From Siphonodentalium dalli (Eukaryota; Mollusca; Scaphopoda; Gadilida; Siphonodentaliidae): 64,000 nucleotides of DNA. A program made the translations under genes and the position numbers. Under the pieces are notes generated by a model. It did no database searches. It saw only the letters and a program-made list of their open reading frames with translations, and was not told the DNA's origin. Positions 15,101-23,794 of the stretch are shown here, piece by piece. Every line of letters starts with the position of its first letter. Positions within the stretch are counted from its first letter, which is position 1. The DNA lies in NCBI GenBank assembly GCA_032622095.1, contig CP136064.1, positions 110,098,004 through 110,162,003 of the forward strand. Direction: 5' to 3'.

Positions 15101-18100
15101 CCTCTTCTAACTTCAGGTTTGCACTGCATTGGACACATTTCTTCTCAGTTGGTTCGATGCACTGTGGGATGTTGACCTTTATTTCTTTCCAGTGTGGTAT
15201 AACTGCTGGTATGCGTTTGTTTTGGTAGATGTATTTTACCATTGCAACCACATTCCCAGGATATTTTGACTCCATTTTAACTTCCTTAATATCTTTATTT
15301 TTATTGTTGTCCTCCTTAAGGGATATCTGGATATCTGTTGTTGTTATCCCTTTAACTTGGAGATAAAGTTTGCCCAAATCTTTGTGTATGCACTGTTTAG
15401 TGATTGAGCAACAGTTGCAGTGAAGCTCTTGGGTCGTTTTGTCATAGTGGACAAATACTCTTCCCAGCCTGGCCCAATAGTCTCCGCCTTGTTTTGAGTG
15501 AAACACTGACATCAGAATAAACCTGTCGGAATGTGGAAATTGATCACAAACTCCAACTAATAATGGTGCATTAATTTCCACTGAATGTGTCCACTTCCTA
15601 ATTATTTCATCAAATTTATTTCCAGTTAATAATCCTTTTTCATGCGCATCGTTAATCATCTCCTCTGTTAATATTTGAGCGGATTCCAAGTTTGTCGCAT
15701 AATGAACTGACCTCATGTGAGGGCACATGAAGTCTTTAATATTGCTGATTCCACAGGTTTTAGAAACATTGATACATTCTAAATTGTCACACATAATTTT
15801 GTGAGGTTCCTCTGTAGTTAACATTTGGCAATGAACTTGAGCTGGAACTCCAGCGAGGGTTTTTGAGACCATGAATATACTATTATTGGGATCAACGCAC
15901 TGCCCTGAATAGTGTCTGGTAGCAGATATGTCATGTTTTATTGTTTCACTGCCATGTTTTTCATTGATATGCCGCTTTATATTCCTTTTCAACATATCTT
16001 TGTCGCATATTGGACATTGCTCCATTTTCTGCTTCACGCGTTTCACTTGTGGAATATCCATGTCGTCTTTTTCAATTTCATCTCTCTTCCTTTTCTGTAT
16101 GCAAACATTTTTCAGATGGTGATCAAAGTTTGCCTTTCTTGATACTTTTTTGGCACACATAGGGCAATGAAAATGCCCATGGCTGGTCTTTTCATTGCAA
16201 CGGTGACAGGCTAATATCCTGAAATCTGAAACAAAATAACAAATTTAAATTATTGTAGAAATATGGTCACAGATAAAGGGAAAAAACTATGTCAATTAAT
16301 GTGTCAATTACACAGTAACTAAACTTGAAGATGACACTGACTATGATTATGCAGTTCAATAGACCTGTCTCTAGCCAGTTTTTAGTCGAGTTTTTCAAAA
16401 AATCGACTTATGGTTTGGCGAGGGACGGTTGGCGGGCGGAGGGCGGACCTAAAGAATGCCTTATAACTTTGACATTTATGAACGGATTAAAAAAAAATTT
16501 GGTATGGCAGTTGCTCCCAATGACTATTTACTGCCTGTAGAAAATGGGTCACGTCGGAACTTTTTTACAAGAGTTATCCATCTTAGATGGTTTTTAGTTA
16601 AGTTTTTCACCGATAGCGCGATAACTCACGCAAATATTAACCAATTTCAACAATATTTGGTATATGAGACTCTTGCAACAATATCTCGGACGAGTTCGAA
16701 AACCAGGTTTGTCCGAATTATTTTCGCGGAGTTATGGGCCTTAGTTTGTCTATTTTTAGCAATTTTATCACCGATAGCGCGATAACTCGATGAAATATTA
16801 ACCGATTTAAACAATATTTGGTATATGAGTCTGCTGCAACAATATCTCGGACGAGTTCGAAAACCAGGTTTGTCCAAATGTTTTTCGCGGAGTTATGGGT
16901 CTTAGTTTGTCTATTTTTAGCAATGTTATCACCGTTAGCGCGATAACTCGATGAAATATTAACCGATCTCAACAATATTTGGTGTATGAGTGTCCTGCAA
17001 CAATATCTCGGACGAGTTGGAAAACCAGGTTTGTCCAAATGTTGTTCGCGGAGTTATGGGTCTTAGTTTGTCTATTTTTAGCAATGTTATCACCGTTAGC
17101 GCGATAACTCAATGAAATATTAACAGATTTAAACAATATTTGGTATATGAGTCTCTTGCAACAATATCTCGGACGAGTTCAAAAACCTGGTTTGTCCGAA
17201 TTATTTTTGAATTTTTTTATGGAGTTATGGGTCTTAGTTTGTCTATTTTAATAACAATTTTATCACTGTTAGTGCGATAACTCAATGAAATATTAACAGA
17301 TTCAATTGATATTTGGTATATAGGTCTATTGCAATAATATACCACCGTCCGACTCTTTTCCCCGAAGTTGTGCACCTTATTGGCAGAAGTTTGGTTGGAC
17401 TGCCAAAAAACTCGACAAAAGCATCTTAGATGCGTACCCCTTGTTAATTTAAGAAAGGTCATCCGAGCACAGTCTTCCCTGAAAAGGTGGCGAACTCCAT
17501 GAATGCATGTATAAGAAAAACCAAACTGATATATAATTTCATAATCCAAATTACAATATTATCATCCAAGCCTCAAATCAGCAACATTCTAAGAAAGAAA
17601 ATATCATAAATCATCGCACCGAACCATTATTCAAACTTTAACTGCATTCTGAGCAGATAAAGTAACATATAGAATTTTGTTCCAATATGATTAAAGTTAT
17701 CCAGAAACTTCTGATCTAAAAATTCCAAGTAAAAAAAAGCCCATAACTCATGCAAAATTATAAGACCAAATCCTAATTATCCCCCGCCAAATGGAACATT
17801 TGCGGGGGATATAGGAATGGGTTCTGTCCGTCTGTCAGTCCCAAATTTGTAAGAGTCATAACTTGAACAAATGTCAATGGATTTCAAAGATTTGTGGTAT
17901 ATGAGTTCACATGACCAGTATCTAGAATGAATTTGCAAAACAGGTCCGGTCGGATATTTTTAGCAGAGTTATTGGACTTTGTTTATTTTTGTGTGTGCAA
18001 ATGGACGAGTGACAGGGCTCATTTCCACAAATGTCAGTCCTAAAATGAGTTCACAAGCCAGGCTTTTTGATAAAAATCCCACCTCTTGTTTAGCACATAC

Positions 18101-19498
18101 TGAGAATGCAAACATTATTGAGAATGCACTTCCCCAACTGCATATTTCGACGGGGGATACTGCCATCTGCAACTGCTTGTTCCAATTTGACTTGTATTGT
18201 AGTTTATGCTGACAAATACAAATACCAAATTTGGTTCCAATTCAATAACCCAAGTTTGTTATCGCCCTCAAATTGGCAATATTTTTTGTACGTAAAAAGT
18301 CTATAACTCTAGCTAAAATCATCGGACACACCCATATTGGGAACTTGACCTTGTTTTGGTGTATAAATTTAGTAGCAGCAAGTTTCAAAATTTTCAATTG
18401 ATTAGTGCCTCTATGTTTTCTAAGTCGAAAAGGCCCCATAACTGCACTGATAGCTCTAGCAAAAATCATCGGGCTGAACATACATTTCAGGCTTGACTTG
18501 TATTTTGGGCTAATAAACTTGCATACCAATTGTGGTTCCTATTACAACAAATTTTTTTTATCAATCTGAAACCGAAAAATAGGGTTCAAAAGATCTGTTT
18601 TCTAAGTTGAAAGCGGCCCAGTGTGGTAGTTATTCCTATACACCATACTTTCTTTAGCATTCAGGTTCATTGTACAACAAACTGTCAAACTTTAGCATAC
18701 TATAGCAGATTAGTGCAACTATGATTAAAAGACAGTACTTAAAGTTATCTGGGTAGATCCAAATTGTGAATCAAATGTGAAAGCAATATCAGTCACAAAT
18801 TAACAAACAACATGGAAATTCCTAAATTTTGTTTTAGTGACTATCAACATTGGAACAATACACAGCAGGAACCACACCGGTATTACACTTGAATTTCAAA
18901 ACTTTATGTTATAACTTTGTTACATTCAAATATTACTTCAATTTAATATAAGTTATATAAAATACTATGAACATATCTCAATAATGATTTCTGTGTGTTC
19001 TCGCTACACTATGTTAATAATATAAAACCGAGGACTGACTTCTCCAGAGCCAGGTTCACCTTCATTTTGGTAATCTTCATCATTTTCAAGATAAGTATGT
19101 CAGGTTAATTAAATGTGCAATGAAAGTTAATTATAGGGAGCCATAACCTCAGATTTTGACTGAAGTGATTCAGTAACCATGCTTTTAACATTGAACATCG
19201 TTTGTTATGAAACCAATTGGTGGTTTCACACTTACTATAATACCTGTACACTACATTAGTGTATTCAGGGACAGTAAACAAGCAACTGAATTTATATCGT
19301 ATAACAACATTAATTATGTGAACATTATTCCTGAAACAAGCTTACCTTTGTAGAGAACAGATCCTGCAAAATGTCTCCGAAAGTGTTCTGCAAACTTGAA
19401 TAAGTCTTTCGCTGCAAAGGGACATACAGGACAGTTGCTATGAAGACCAAGCTTTCTTATGGTGTCTTGTATTGTGTATGTCGAATCTATCGCACATC
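1..19498 (-). CDS. KDZ transposase-like protein fused to a macro domain, 11 exons, both ends missing
   Basis: Eleven exons join in one frame across GT-AG introns (exon list in the summary). Residues are numbered from the first full codon seen. C2H2 finger C22/C25/H38/H42; second finger C121/C124/H136/H141; Cys cluster around C320-H331; Cys pairs C414/C417 and C449/C452, the latter followed by YRYQEIEHGFHNFNN; LNFEALSNHTYDFLCNRCGY; FWAPWIG; SAP-like helix pair 666-700; then GWLTCTCSHGVIYGLKF and CEQLHSE. This order matches animal KDZ transposases of the HMGXB3-like/Dileera type as I know them. Candidate catalytic acids are D549, D757, D835 and E868. From about residue 999 the protein reads as a macro domain (GDITK, then VNAAKNSL), which binds or hydrolyses ADP-ribose. 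Expected role is nuclear DNA binding or transposition with an ADP-ribose reader or eraser; this is inference. The 5' exon with the start codon was not found, and the macro domain continues beyond base 1. Domesticated gene versus active transposon is undecided. Confidence 0.78.
136..1039 (-). other. Intron 10 of the KDZ-macro gene
   Basis: No coding signal seen. It contains a decayed foldback (about 600-780): 'TCATGACTGGAAC' on the left is repeated inverted near 757-769 just before 'AAAGGGTTAA', and a second inner inverted pair (ATATATAAGAGAAT) lies between. This resembles a degraded TTAA-type MITE whose left terminus is lost. Confidence 0.4.
1040..1114 (-). CDS. KDZ-macro gene exon 10: Ser/Thr linker, look-alike of exon 9
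   Basis: Acceptor ATCTTTTGAAG (an in-frame alternative ends ACAATTCAG at 1103), donor CCAG|GTACAT. It codes YNSEQKNQASSTVLVP and then PVLDSIKP. The shared core 'QASST.' and the same 2-to-1 phase as exon 9 point to a common origin. It joins the macro exon as G|AA (Glu). Confidence 0.6.
1290..2752. mobile_element. hAT-like non-autonomous DNA transposon in intron 9
   Basis: The ends are inverted: CAGGGTTTCCGCCA at the left, TGGCGGAAACCCTG at the right (14 bp). TAACTAT at 1283-1289 and 2753-2759 is a 7-bp direct flank; hAT duplications are usually 8 bp, so one base may have changed. The interior has no transposase ORF. It includes a diverged direct duplication (about 1505-1580 and 1645-1720, sharing 'GGATGAAACTACTCA') and a 19-base C run at 1967-1985. 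Confidence 0.7.
3177..3242 (-). CDS. KDZ-macro gene exon 9: Ser/Thr linker
   Basis: A 66-bp exon with acceptor ATTTTTGTAG and donor TCAG|GTAAAT, in phase 2 to 1. It codes KLSEEMSQASSTPSVLVDTES. No domain is recognised. It resembles exon 10 in sequence and phase, which suggests exon duplication. Short length makes it less certain than the transposase exons. Confidence 0.6.
3243..4126 (-). other. Intron 8 of the KDZ-macro gene
   Basis: AT-rich, no repeat or ORF worth keeping. The first 32 bases (4126 down to 4095) would be translated if the intron were retained, ending in TGA. Confidence 0.5.
4127..4792 (-). CDS. KDZ-macro gene exon 8: C-terminal KDZ catalytic region
   Basis: Acceptor ATATATTTCAG. 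It codes GWLTCTCSHGVIYGLKFLLR, GESPRDHIDLIKSFRYQPN, IIISDMPQMLVRHARKRF, EHPVTASNEKYCAFDVFHQH and NSQACEQLHSEIGKNHFYLD, with candidate acids D757, D835 and E868. Two endings are possible. A strong donor ATGG|GTGAGT at 4127/4126 leads in phase to exon 9, or read-through reaches a TGA at 4095 after 10 more codons. The consensus donor inside the ORF and matching phases favour splicing. Confidence 0.88.
4793..5658 (-). other. Intron 7 of the KDZ-macro gene
   Basis: No recognised element. An 88-codon ORF at 5047-5313 on the minus strand shows no family motif and no flanking splice phase that would fit, and is treated as chance. Confidence 0.4.
5659..5800 (-). CDS. KDZ-macro gene exon 7: SAP-like segment
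   Basis: Acceptor TTATCTGCAG, donor TCGG|GTGAGA. It codes LVSLKALCKGLKINRSGRK, SDCIMRIREKL and ends KIWGAS. The pattern of two short helices with 'L..LCK.L.I...G.K.D.I.R' is that of a SAP DNA-binding motif, and '.VWGASGGW' bridges to the catalytic exon in KDZ relatives. Confidence 0.87.
5953..6506 (+). mobile_element. HINE/pearl-like repeat with 5' terminal palindrome (intron 6)
   Basis: Starts with the palindrome ATACCCCCC...GGGGGGTAT at 5955-5990 around 'GCAACGAAGTTA', then 'GTCCGTCCGTCAGTGGAC' and two core repeats sharing 'CCTGTGCACCTGC'. The same family is at 22470-23225 and 23795-25244. Its 3' end is degraded ('GGCGGGGTACAG'). Confidence 0.65.
6977..7051. repeat. Short foldback element
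   Basis: Inverted arms of about 25 bp: 'CAATGTGTTCATAAACCTAT' from 6979 and its inverted counterpart ending at 7050, around a spacer containing GTGACGTCAC. Probably a tiny MITE in intron 6. Confidence 0.6.
8414..8740. mobile_element. piggyBac-like MITE with TTAA duplication (intron 6)
   Basis: Left end CCCTTTAG, right end CTCCAAAGGG, flanked by TTAA at 8410-8413 and 8741-8744. Subterminal inverted copies of 'GACATATATG' also occur near both ends. At 327 bp it is too short to code. TTAA duplication and CCCTTT ends are the hallmark of piggyBac-type elements. Confidence 0.7.
8887..9095 (-). CDS. KDZ-macro gene exon 6: FWAPWIG motif and acidic linker
   Basis: Acceptor CTTCATTACAG, donor TTCA|GTATGA. 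It codes KPKFDFWAPWIGSMSRKSK, LLLNTEHHKLP and an acidic segment (DSDDETNEDIS). Reading on without splicing hits a stop at once (Val then TGA), so the GTATGA donor decides that the frame continues to exon 7 in phase 0. Confidence 0.85.
9096..10898 (-). other. Introns 5 (9096-9964) and 4 (10073-10898) of the KDZ-macro gene
   Basis: Apart from exon 5 this stretch has no gene. At 9195-9215 'TTAAAGTGATGTGAAAC' is an inverted copy of a phrase also seen at 22391 and 43068, a dispersed-repeat fragment. Confidence 0.4.
9965..10072 (-). CDS. KDZ-macro gene exon 5: FWEKIS...ARGF block
   Basis: Acceptor TCTTGTTTCAG, donor CAG|GTAAAT. The 108-bp exon codes an acidic stretch and then DSFWEKISFEILARGFVS, a block I recognise from KDZ relatives between the first Asp motif and FWAPWIG. 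It is too short to appear as a convincing ORF and is supported by phase, motif and splice sites together. Confidence 0.85.
10899..11115 (-). CDS. KDZ-macro gene exon 4: first candidate catalytic Asp
   Basis: Acceptor ATATTTCTAG, donor CCAG|GTAATA. It codes RHVAVGQLLSMV, then GYLNFEALSNHTYDFLCN, then RCGYFPHIIICDTDKKGCF. The Cys pair and the Asp before 'KKG' match the conserved KDZ block that carries the first catalytic acid (D549 in my numbering). Confidence 0.88.
11282..12543 (+). mobile_element. Non-autonomous Helitron (intron 3)
   Basis: 5' end TCTATATATATAAAACCC directly after A (11281). The 3' end has the hairpin CCCGTCA-TTTTG-TGACGGG (12514-12532), then CAACCCC and CTAG, directly before T (12544). 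A|TC...CTRR|T with a subterminal hairpin and no target duplication is the textbook Helitron signature. It has no RepHel coding capacity. Interior sequence around 11995-12090 is shared with 35240-35410. Confidence 0.85.
12544..13701 (-). other. Remainder of intron 3
   Basis: Nothing recognised. ORFs at 12792-13060 lack motifs or splice support. Confidence 0.4.
13702..13841 (-). CDS. KDZ-macro gene exon 3: CxxC followed by YRYQE motif
   Basis: Acceptor TCTGTTGACAG, donor AAA|GTTTGT (the weakest splice site in the chain). It reads VGVCNTCNRYYRYQEIEHG and then FHNFNNRIFLSLKLCRWLR, the block that in KDZ relatives follows the Cys clusters ('YRYQEW..G.HNFND'). It enters in phase 2 after the previous exon and leaves in phase 0. 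Confidence 0.85.
13985..14975 (+). pseudogene. Decayed non-LTR retrotransposon (CR1/L2-like), RT C-terminal part, antisense in intron 2
   Basis: Conceptual translation across stops and frameshifts gives 'SGVPLGSIL', 'FINDLAN', then 'SADDTKLIG' (the RT catalytic YADD/FADD box), 'VRPLLEYWDNAWDSHL', 'RRLCGDMIETY' and a terminal 'FKCVIDAQLYGL', the order of CR1/Jockey/L2-type reverse transcriptases. The 3' tail ends in ATGATGATGA units typical of CR1/L2 ends. It is 5'-truncated and dead. Confidence 0.75.
15056..16225 (-). CDS. KDZ-macro gene exon 2: zinc finger and KDZ-associated cysteine clusters
   Basis: The largest exon (1,170 bp) is preceded by acceptor TTTTGTTTCAG and closed by donor AAAG|GTAAAT. 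It codes HRCNEKTSHGHFHCPMC, a basic segment (KRKRDEIEKDD), a second C2H2 finger starting CPIC, a long region with WTHSVEINAPLLVGVCDQF, a Cys cluster HCNCCSITKQCIHK, then PHWKEIKVNIP and a C-x2-C pair. The order resembles the region before the catalytic core in HMGXB3-like KDZ proteins. Codon use is AT-rich but the frame is open throughout, against stop-dense surroundings. Confidence 0.88.
16376..17445 (+). mobile_element. HINE/pearl-like element with 161-bp core tandem repeats (intron 1)
   Basis: 5' palindrome AGTCGAG-TTTTTCAAAAAA-TCGACT (16384-16408). Next come about 4.5 monomers with period 161 ('TATATGAG' at 16661, 16822, 16983, 17144; the next near 17318). A 3' hairpin GCATCTTAGATGC (17421-17433) and the ending CCCCTTGTT follow. 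Monomers share 'ACAATATCTCGGACGAGTT' and 'GCGCGATAACTC'. Terminal palindrome plus core repeats of about 160 bp plus 3' hairpin is the layout described for Helentron-associated and 'pearl' elements of bivalves. Confidence 0.75.
17779..18640 (+). mobile_element. Palindrome-headed repeat, 3' end unclear (intron 1)
   Basis: Starts with ATCCCCCGC...GCGGGGGAT (17779-17810), then 'TCTGTCCGTCTGTCAG' and diverged core repeats containing 'GAACTTGACCTTG' and 'AAGTCGAAAAGGCCCCATAACT'. The right boundary is a guess. Confidence 0.5.
18641..19345 (-). other. 5' part of intron 1
   Basis: No element recognised. On the minus strand near 19030-19085 a short acidic open stretch (ENDEDYQNEGEPGSGE) precedes a GTGAAC-like donor, but no acceptor fits and exons 1 and 2 already join in phase without it. 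Confidence 0.35.
19346..19498 (-). CDS. KDZ-macro gene exon 1 of those seen: C2H2 zinc finger
   Basis: Acceptor TTCATTCCAG precedes the exon and donor G|GTAAGC follows it. The reading frame gives CPVCPFAAKDLFKFAEHFRRH, spaced C-x2-C-x12-H-x3-H, a standard C2H2 finger. The exon begins with two bases of a split codon and ends with one base (G) that joins AT of the next exon to give Asp. No ATG lies upstream in this frame before a stop, so at least one more 5' exon must exist to the right on the minus strand; I could not place it. Confidence 0.75.
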
Positions 19499-19639
19499 CT
19501 GGAATGAAGCAATTGTAAATTTGTTTAGTTATTTAAATAGAATGTCTTTTTCATGGGTTGGTCGTCTGTCATGCAGTGTGTGTGTATGTGTGCGTGCATG
19601 TGTCTGTCAACAATTTCCTTTGGACCACCCTACAAGCCA

Positions 19640-22435
19640 CATCTCTCATAGGGATATTCGGGTGTCCTCTAGATGGGAATGTCTGTCTGTGTTCTATAGA
19701 AATTTGTCGCTGATTAACACCAAACTTATATATAATCATCCCCATAATATGAGGAATCTAATGGTGTGGTTTAAATATGTCAAAAGTCGCGCCGTTCGTG
19801 TCAGGGATGCCCGGAAGGGGAGAGGGACACCAAAATTGATCAAAATAATTTTAGCGCCGAATTCCACCAAATTGATGCACATTCTTCTGAGATCTTCTCC
19901 ATGATACAAGGAATATTATTGTGTGATTTAAAGACGCCAAATTGGTGTCATTGGGATGAGAGATTTGGGGGTGGGGGTACCAAATCTGATAAGAATTGGT
20001 TTAGTCGCCGATTGCCACGAAACTTATACAAATTCATCCCCATGGTATGAGGTGTCTAATGGCGTGGCTTCAAGCTGTCAAAAGTGGCATCATTCGAGTC
20101 AGGGGTGCACTGAAAGGGAGAGGGCAAAATTGATACACCTAATCGTGTCCTTTTAAAGACGTCATATTGGTGCTGCTTTGGTGAGAGGTGGTGTGGGGTG
20201 GGCACTAAATTTGATTTAAAAAAATTTAGTCACGGATCAGCGCCAAACTTACAAATAATAATCTCCATGATATCAAAAGTCTAATTGTGTGGTTTAAAGA
20301 TGTCAAAAGTGGGGCCATTCAAGACAGGGGTGCCTAGACGGTGAGAGGGACACAAACATTGATAAATAATATGTTTTAGCGCCGATTTCCACCTGATTGC
20401 TACATATTTTTTCCGTGATACGAATAATCTAATCGTGTGGTTTAAATGCGCCAAATTGGTGCCTTTTAGGTGAAAGATTTGCAATGGTGGCCCTAAATTT
20501 GATACGAATTTGCATACTCGCCAATTTTAATAAATTTTATATATATTCATCTCTATAATGAGTCTGAGTGTGTGGTTTAATGATGTCAAAAGTGGCACCG
20601 CTTGAGTCCGAAATAAAAATATGTTTAGTGCCAATTACCATCAAACTCATACATGTTCTTCTCTAATGATATAATGAATCAAATATTAGCGAATATCTAT
20701 CTGTGTTCTATGTATAACTTTATAAAAATATGTTTAGTGCCAATTACCATCAAACTCATACATGTTCTTCTCTAATGATACAATAAATCAAATATTTGCG
20801 AATATCTATCTGTGTTCTATGTATAACTTTAAGGGTATAATCGAGATGGCACCAAGGTGGTCTAACAGGGGTAATTTTGTACGAGTAAGACAATGGTGCT
20901 GGTTAAAATTTTCTAAAGTGACGTTGTTGGTGTCAGGGGAGGGACTATTTTTAGCGCAGATTTCGACCTAATTGATATATTATTCTTCTCCATGATACGA
21001 GGAATATAAATGTGTGATTTAAAGACGCAAAATATTGGTGCCATTTGGTGAGAGATGGGGGGGGGGTAATAACTATGATAAGAATTTGTTTAGTTGCCGA
21101 TTACCACCAAACTTATATATAATCATCTCCATTGTATAATGCATACATATGTCTAATAGACATGATTTAAATATGACAAAAGTGGCGTGGTTCAAGTCAT
21201 AGCACTGATTCCACCAGATTAATGCACGTTCTTCTCTAATGATATGAATTAAATCACATTTGGGGTTGTTTGGGTCATGGATGGCGAGAGGAGATTCACT
21301 AGCATCTATAAGATTGTTCAATTCGCCGATATCCAACAAAATTATATATAGTCATCTCCCAGGCCATCTCAATCTCCATGTCGTTATAAGGAATTTTTGA
21401 CATTCCAATTTCACAATCTCGACAAATGGTGACCGAATTAAGTCACTTGAACAATTATGTCTTCTCAACTGTCATATTTATATGGGGATGGAAATCATGA
21501 CATTCCTATAATGATCTTGCAATGCAGATACATAGAAGAAAGTATTAAAAGTATATTTATATCAATCTATTTAAAAGATACATTTATTCATTCAAACTGA
21601 GGGACCTTGAATCGTTAGTGGATTGCATATTAGAATGGCTCATGTATATATTATAACACGATTGAGTCTGTCCCATTTAATATAGTTTCCACAAAAAAGT
21701 TACAATTGCCAAGAGATATGGAAATGTAGAGCTGGCCTGTTCAAAAATAGTGGTCATAGTGTGCAGTCAAATATGGTTACTTCTGAGATAAAGGAAAACG
21801 CAGTCCATAGCACATGACTTTTCTCGATCCTCAAATAGTGACATCTGACAAGGGTATATCTGCCCGATACAGAGGATTTCTTTTATTTTTTAGAACAGAG
21901 TCATCACCTAACATAAACAACTCAAAATATCGCTGTGTCGGTCACATGTAGCTGCTATAATGCATAACATCATTTCTTTTAAACTGAAGATGATTAGCCA
22001 GTATATGGCACCAGAACAGAGGAGCACCTGGACATATCTTTAAAACATCTGTATCTTCATGAAGATATAATAAACTAGATTGATTGAGTGATACATCTCG
22101 ATGCAAAACACAATTGTTGTCTTTTATTTTTTCAAACTAATGTGTTTATGATGTTCATGTTTCATGAAGTATACGCAGTTGTATATAAATTAATCCGTCC
22201 CACCAATAAAGAAGTATTTAACGATATAAACAAAATGATAATCCCTCCGACCTGACAAGGTGAGCCACTACTTATATTCCATGTGTAAGAATCATGTTTT
22301 GTGATGCCATTTGGATATACAATTCATTATAATATGTGTAACACTTTGAGAGCAACAGTATTCTCTATTCCTACCAAATATCAACAGAGGGTTTCACATC
22401 ACTTTAACCTGGGCAACGCCGGGTAACCCTGCTAG
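19640..22435 (+). mobile_element. Helitron 3' end and repetitive body, 5' end not found
   Basis: The 3' terminus CCTGG-GCAACG-CCGGG then TAACCCTGCTAG, followed by T (22436), is a near-standard animal Helitron end. Upstream, from about 19640, the DNA repeats diverged phrases ('CCACCAAACTTATATATAAT', 'AAAGTGGCACC', 'GTGTGGTTTAA'). Whether all of this belongs to one element is inference. No coding region is seen. Confidence 0.5.
20614..20831 (+). repeat. Near-identical 109-bp tandem duplication
   Basis: Two adjacent copies (20614-20722, 20723-20831) sharing 'AAATATGTTTAGTGCCAATT' and 'ATCTATCTGTGTTCTATG', with only a few base differences, inside the Helitron-associated region. Confidence 0.8.
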
Positions 22436-22469
22436 TTCATCATATGCACAGGCCTATTTTATTAATCAT

Positions 22470-23225
22470 TATTATACCCCCCGCAATGAAGTTAGGGGGG
22501 TATACTGGAGTCAGCTTGTCCGTCCGTCCTTGGACACAAATTTGTCCGGAGTTTTTCTCAGTCGTTTTTTTATCAATTTCCTTGAAACTTGGCACAGACA
22601 TCAATCACCATGGGAACCTGCGATTATGACGTCTGTCGGACCTTTTTTGGTGGAGTTACCCCCCTTTTTCGACTTAGAAATTTTTCGCAACATGTATACT
22701 TTTGTCCGAGCTTTTATTCCTACATTTTTAGGTCAATTTTTTTAAAACGTGGCACAGATATTTAGTACCATGGGAAATTGTGCACCTGCGATTATGACGT
22801 CTGTCCAACATTTTTTGGTAGAGTTATCCCCCTTTTTTTACTTAGAAATTTTGTTGGCAACATGCATAATTTTGTCCGAGCTTTTATTTCTACATTTTTC
22901 GGTCAATGTTTTTTTAATCTTGGCACTGATATTTAGTACAATGGGAACCTGTGCACCTGCGATTATGACGTCTGTCCGACATTTTTGTGTGGAGTTATTC
23001 CCCTTTTTTTACTTAGAATTTTTTTCGCAACATGCATAATTTTGTTCAAGCTTTTATTCCTACATTTTTCGGTCAATAGGTTTAAGATTAGGGTTATGGT
23101 TGTACACCTGAAATGGGAACTGTTATTTTATTATTTTAACTAAATGTTTACTGACATGTGAAACATCTTAGTATTTTAAAATCAGGGGGGTATCCGTAGT
23201 CCCATTGGGACAGTCACACCTCTAG
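22470..23225 (+). mobile_element. Complete-looking HINE-like element
   Basis: 5' palindrome ATACCCCCC...GGGGGGTAT (22473-22503), 'GTCCGTCCGTCCTTGG', then three core repeats of period about 169 ('GACGTCTGTC' near 22628, 22797, 22966). At the 3' end come GGGGGGTAT, a small hairpin TCCCATTGGGA and CACACCTCTAG before T. Best-preserved copy of the family in this window. Confidence 0.7.
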
Positions 23226-23794
23226 TTCCCCCATCGATGTGGGGCTCCGCCCACTGCCATAGCCACAACTACAACCTGCATTTTTTTATTGGGAGATGTT
23301 TCCCCTTATGTATACATGTATCCGGACGATCATATGGGAGACCGTCCGTCCCCCATACAAATAACAAAAGAAAATCTCATCAGATTCCATTCCTGCAACA
23401 CCATCGATTTATATTCATCAGCAGCTGAACGCCAGGAGAGAGGAGTCTCACTAAGTTTGGTAAATTGGGCTCCGATCCCATGTGCACCCACAACATTATC
23501 CATATATTCTATTTATGTTTTTGAAAATTTCGGTGACAAAATATATGTTAGCACGTGCATAGTGGTTTTGTACTATTCTATATGCCTAGTACTGATTTAA
23601 TTAGCTGTCTTTTGTTAAGCGAATGCTTTGAACTGGATTAGAACAGCAGCTGTCTCATTAGATAACTGTATGCTTATTTCACACATTGAGTGAACAATGG
23701 TAACTTTACTCTCAGAGCACTGACATTTTGTATATATATTATGATAGTAGTACTGAGTTGGTAGTACATACCACAATCTGTTACAAGATCGTGT

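Noticed and set aside
16456-17549. ORFs over the 161-bp repeats
   Set aside because: The same phrases recur every 161 bp on both strands; product of tandem repetition.
19030-19085. Acidic open stretch as an extra exon of the KDZ gene
   Set aside because: No acceptor in the right place, and exons 1 and 2 join in phase without it.
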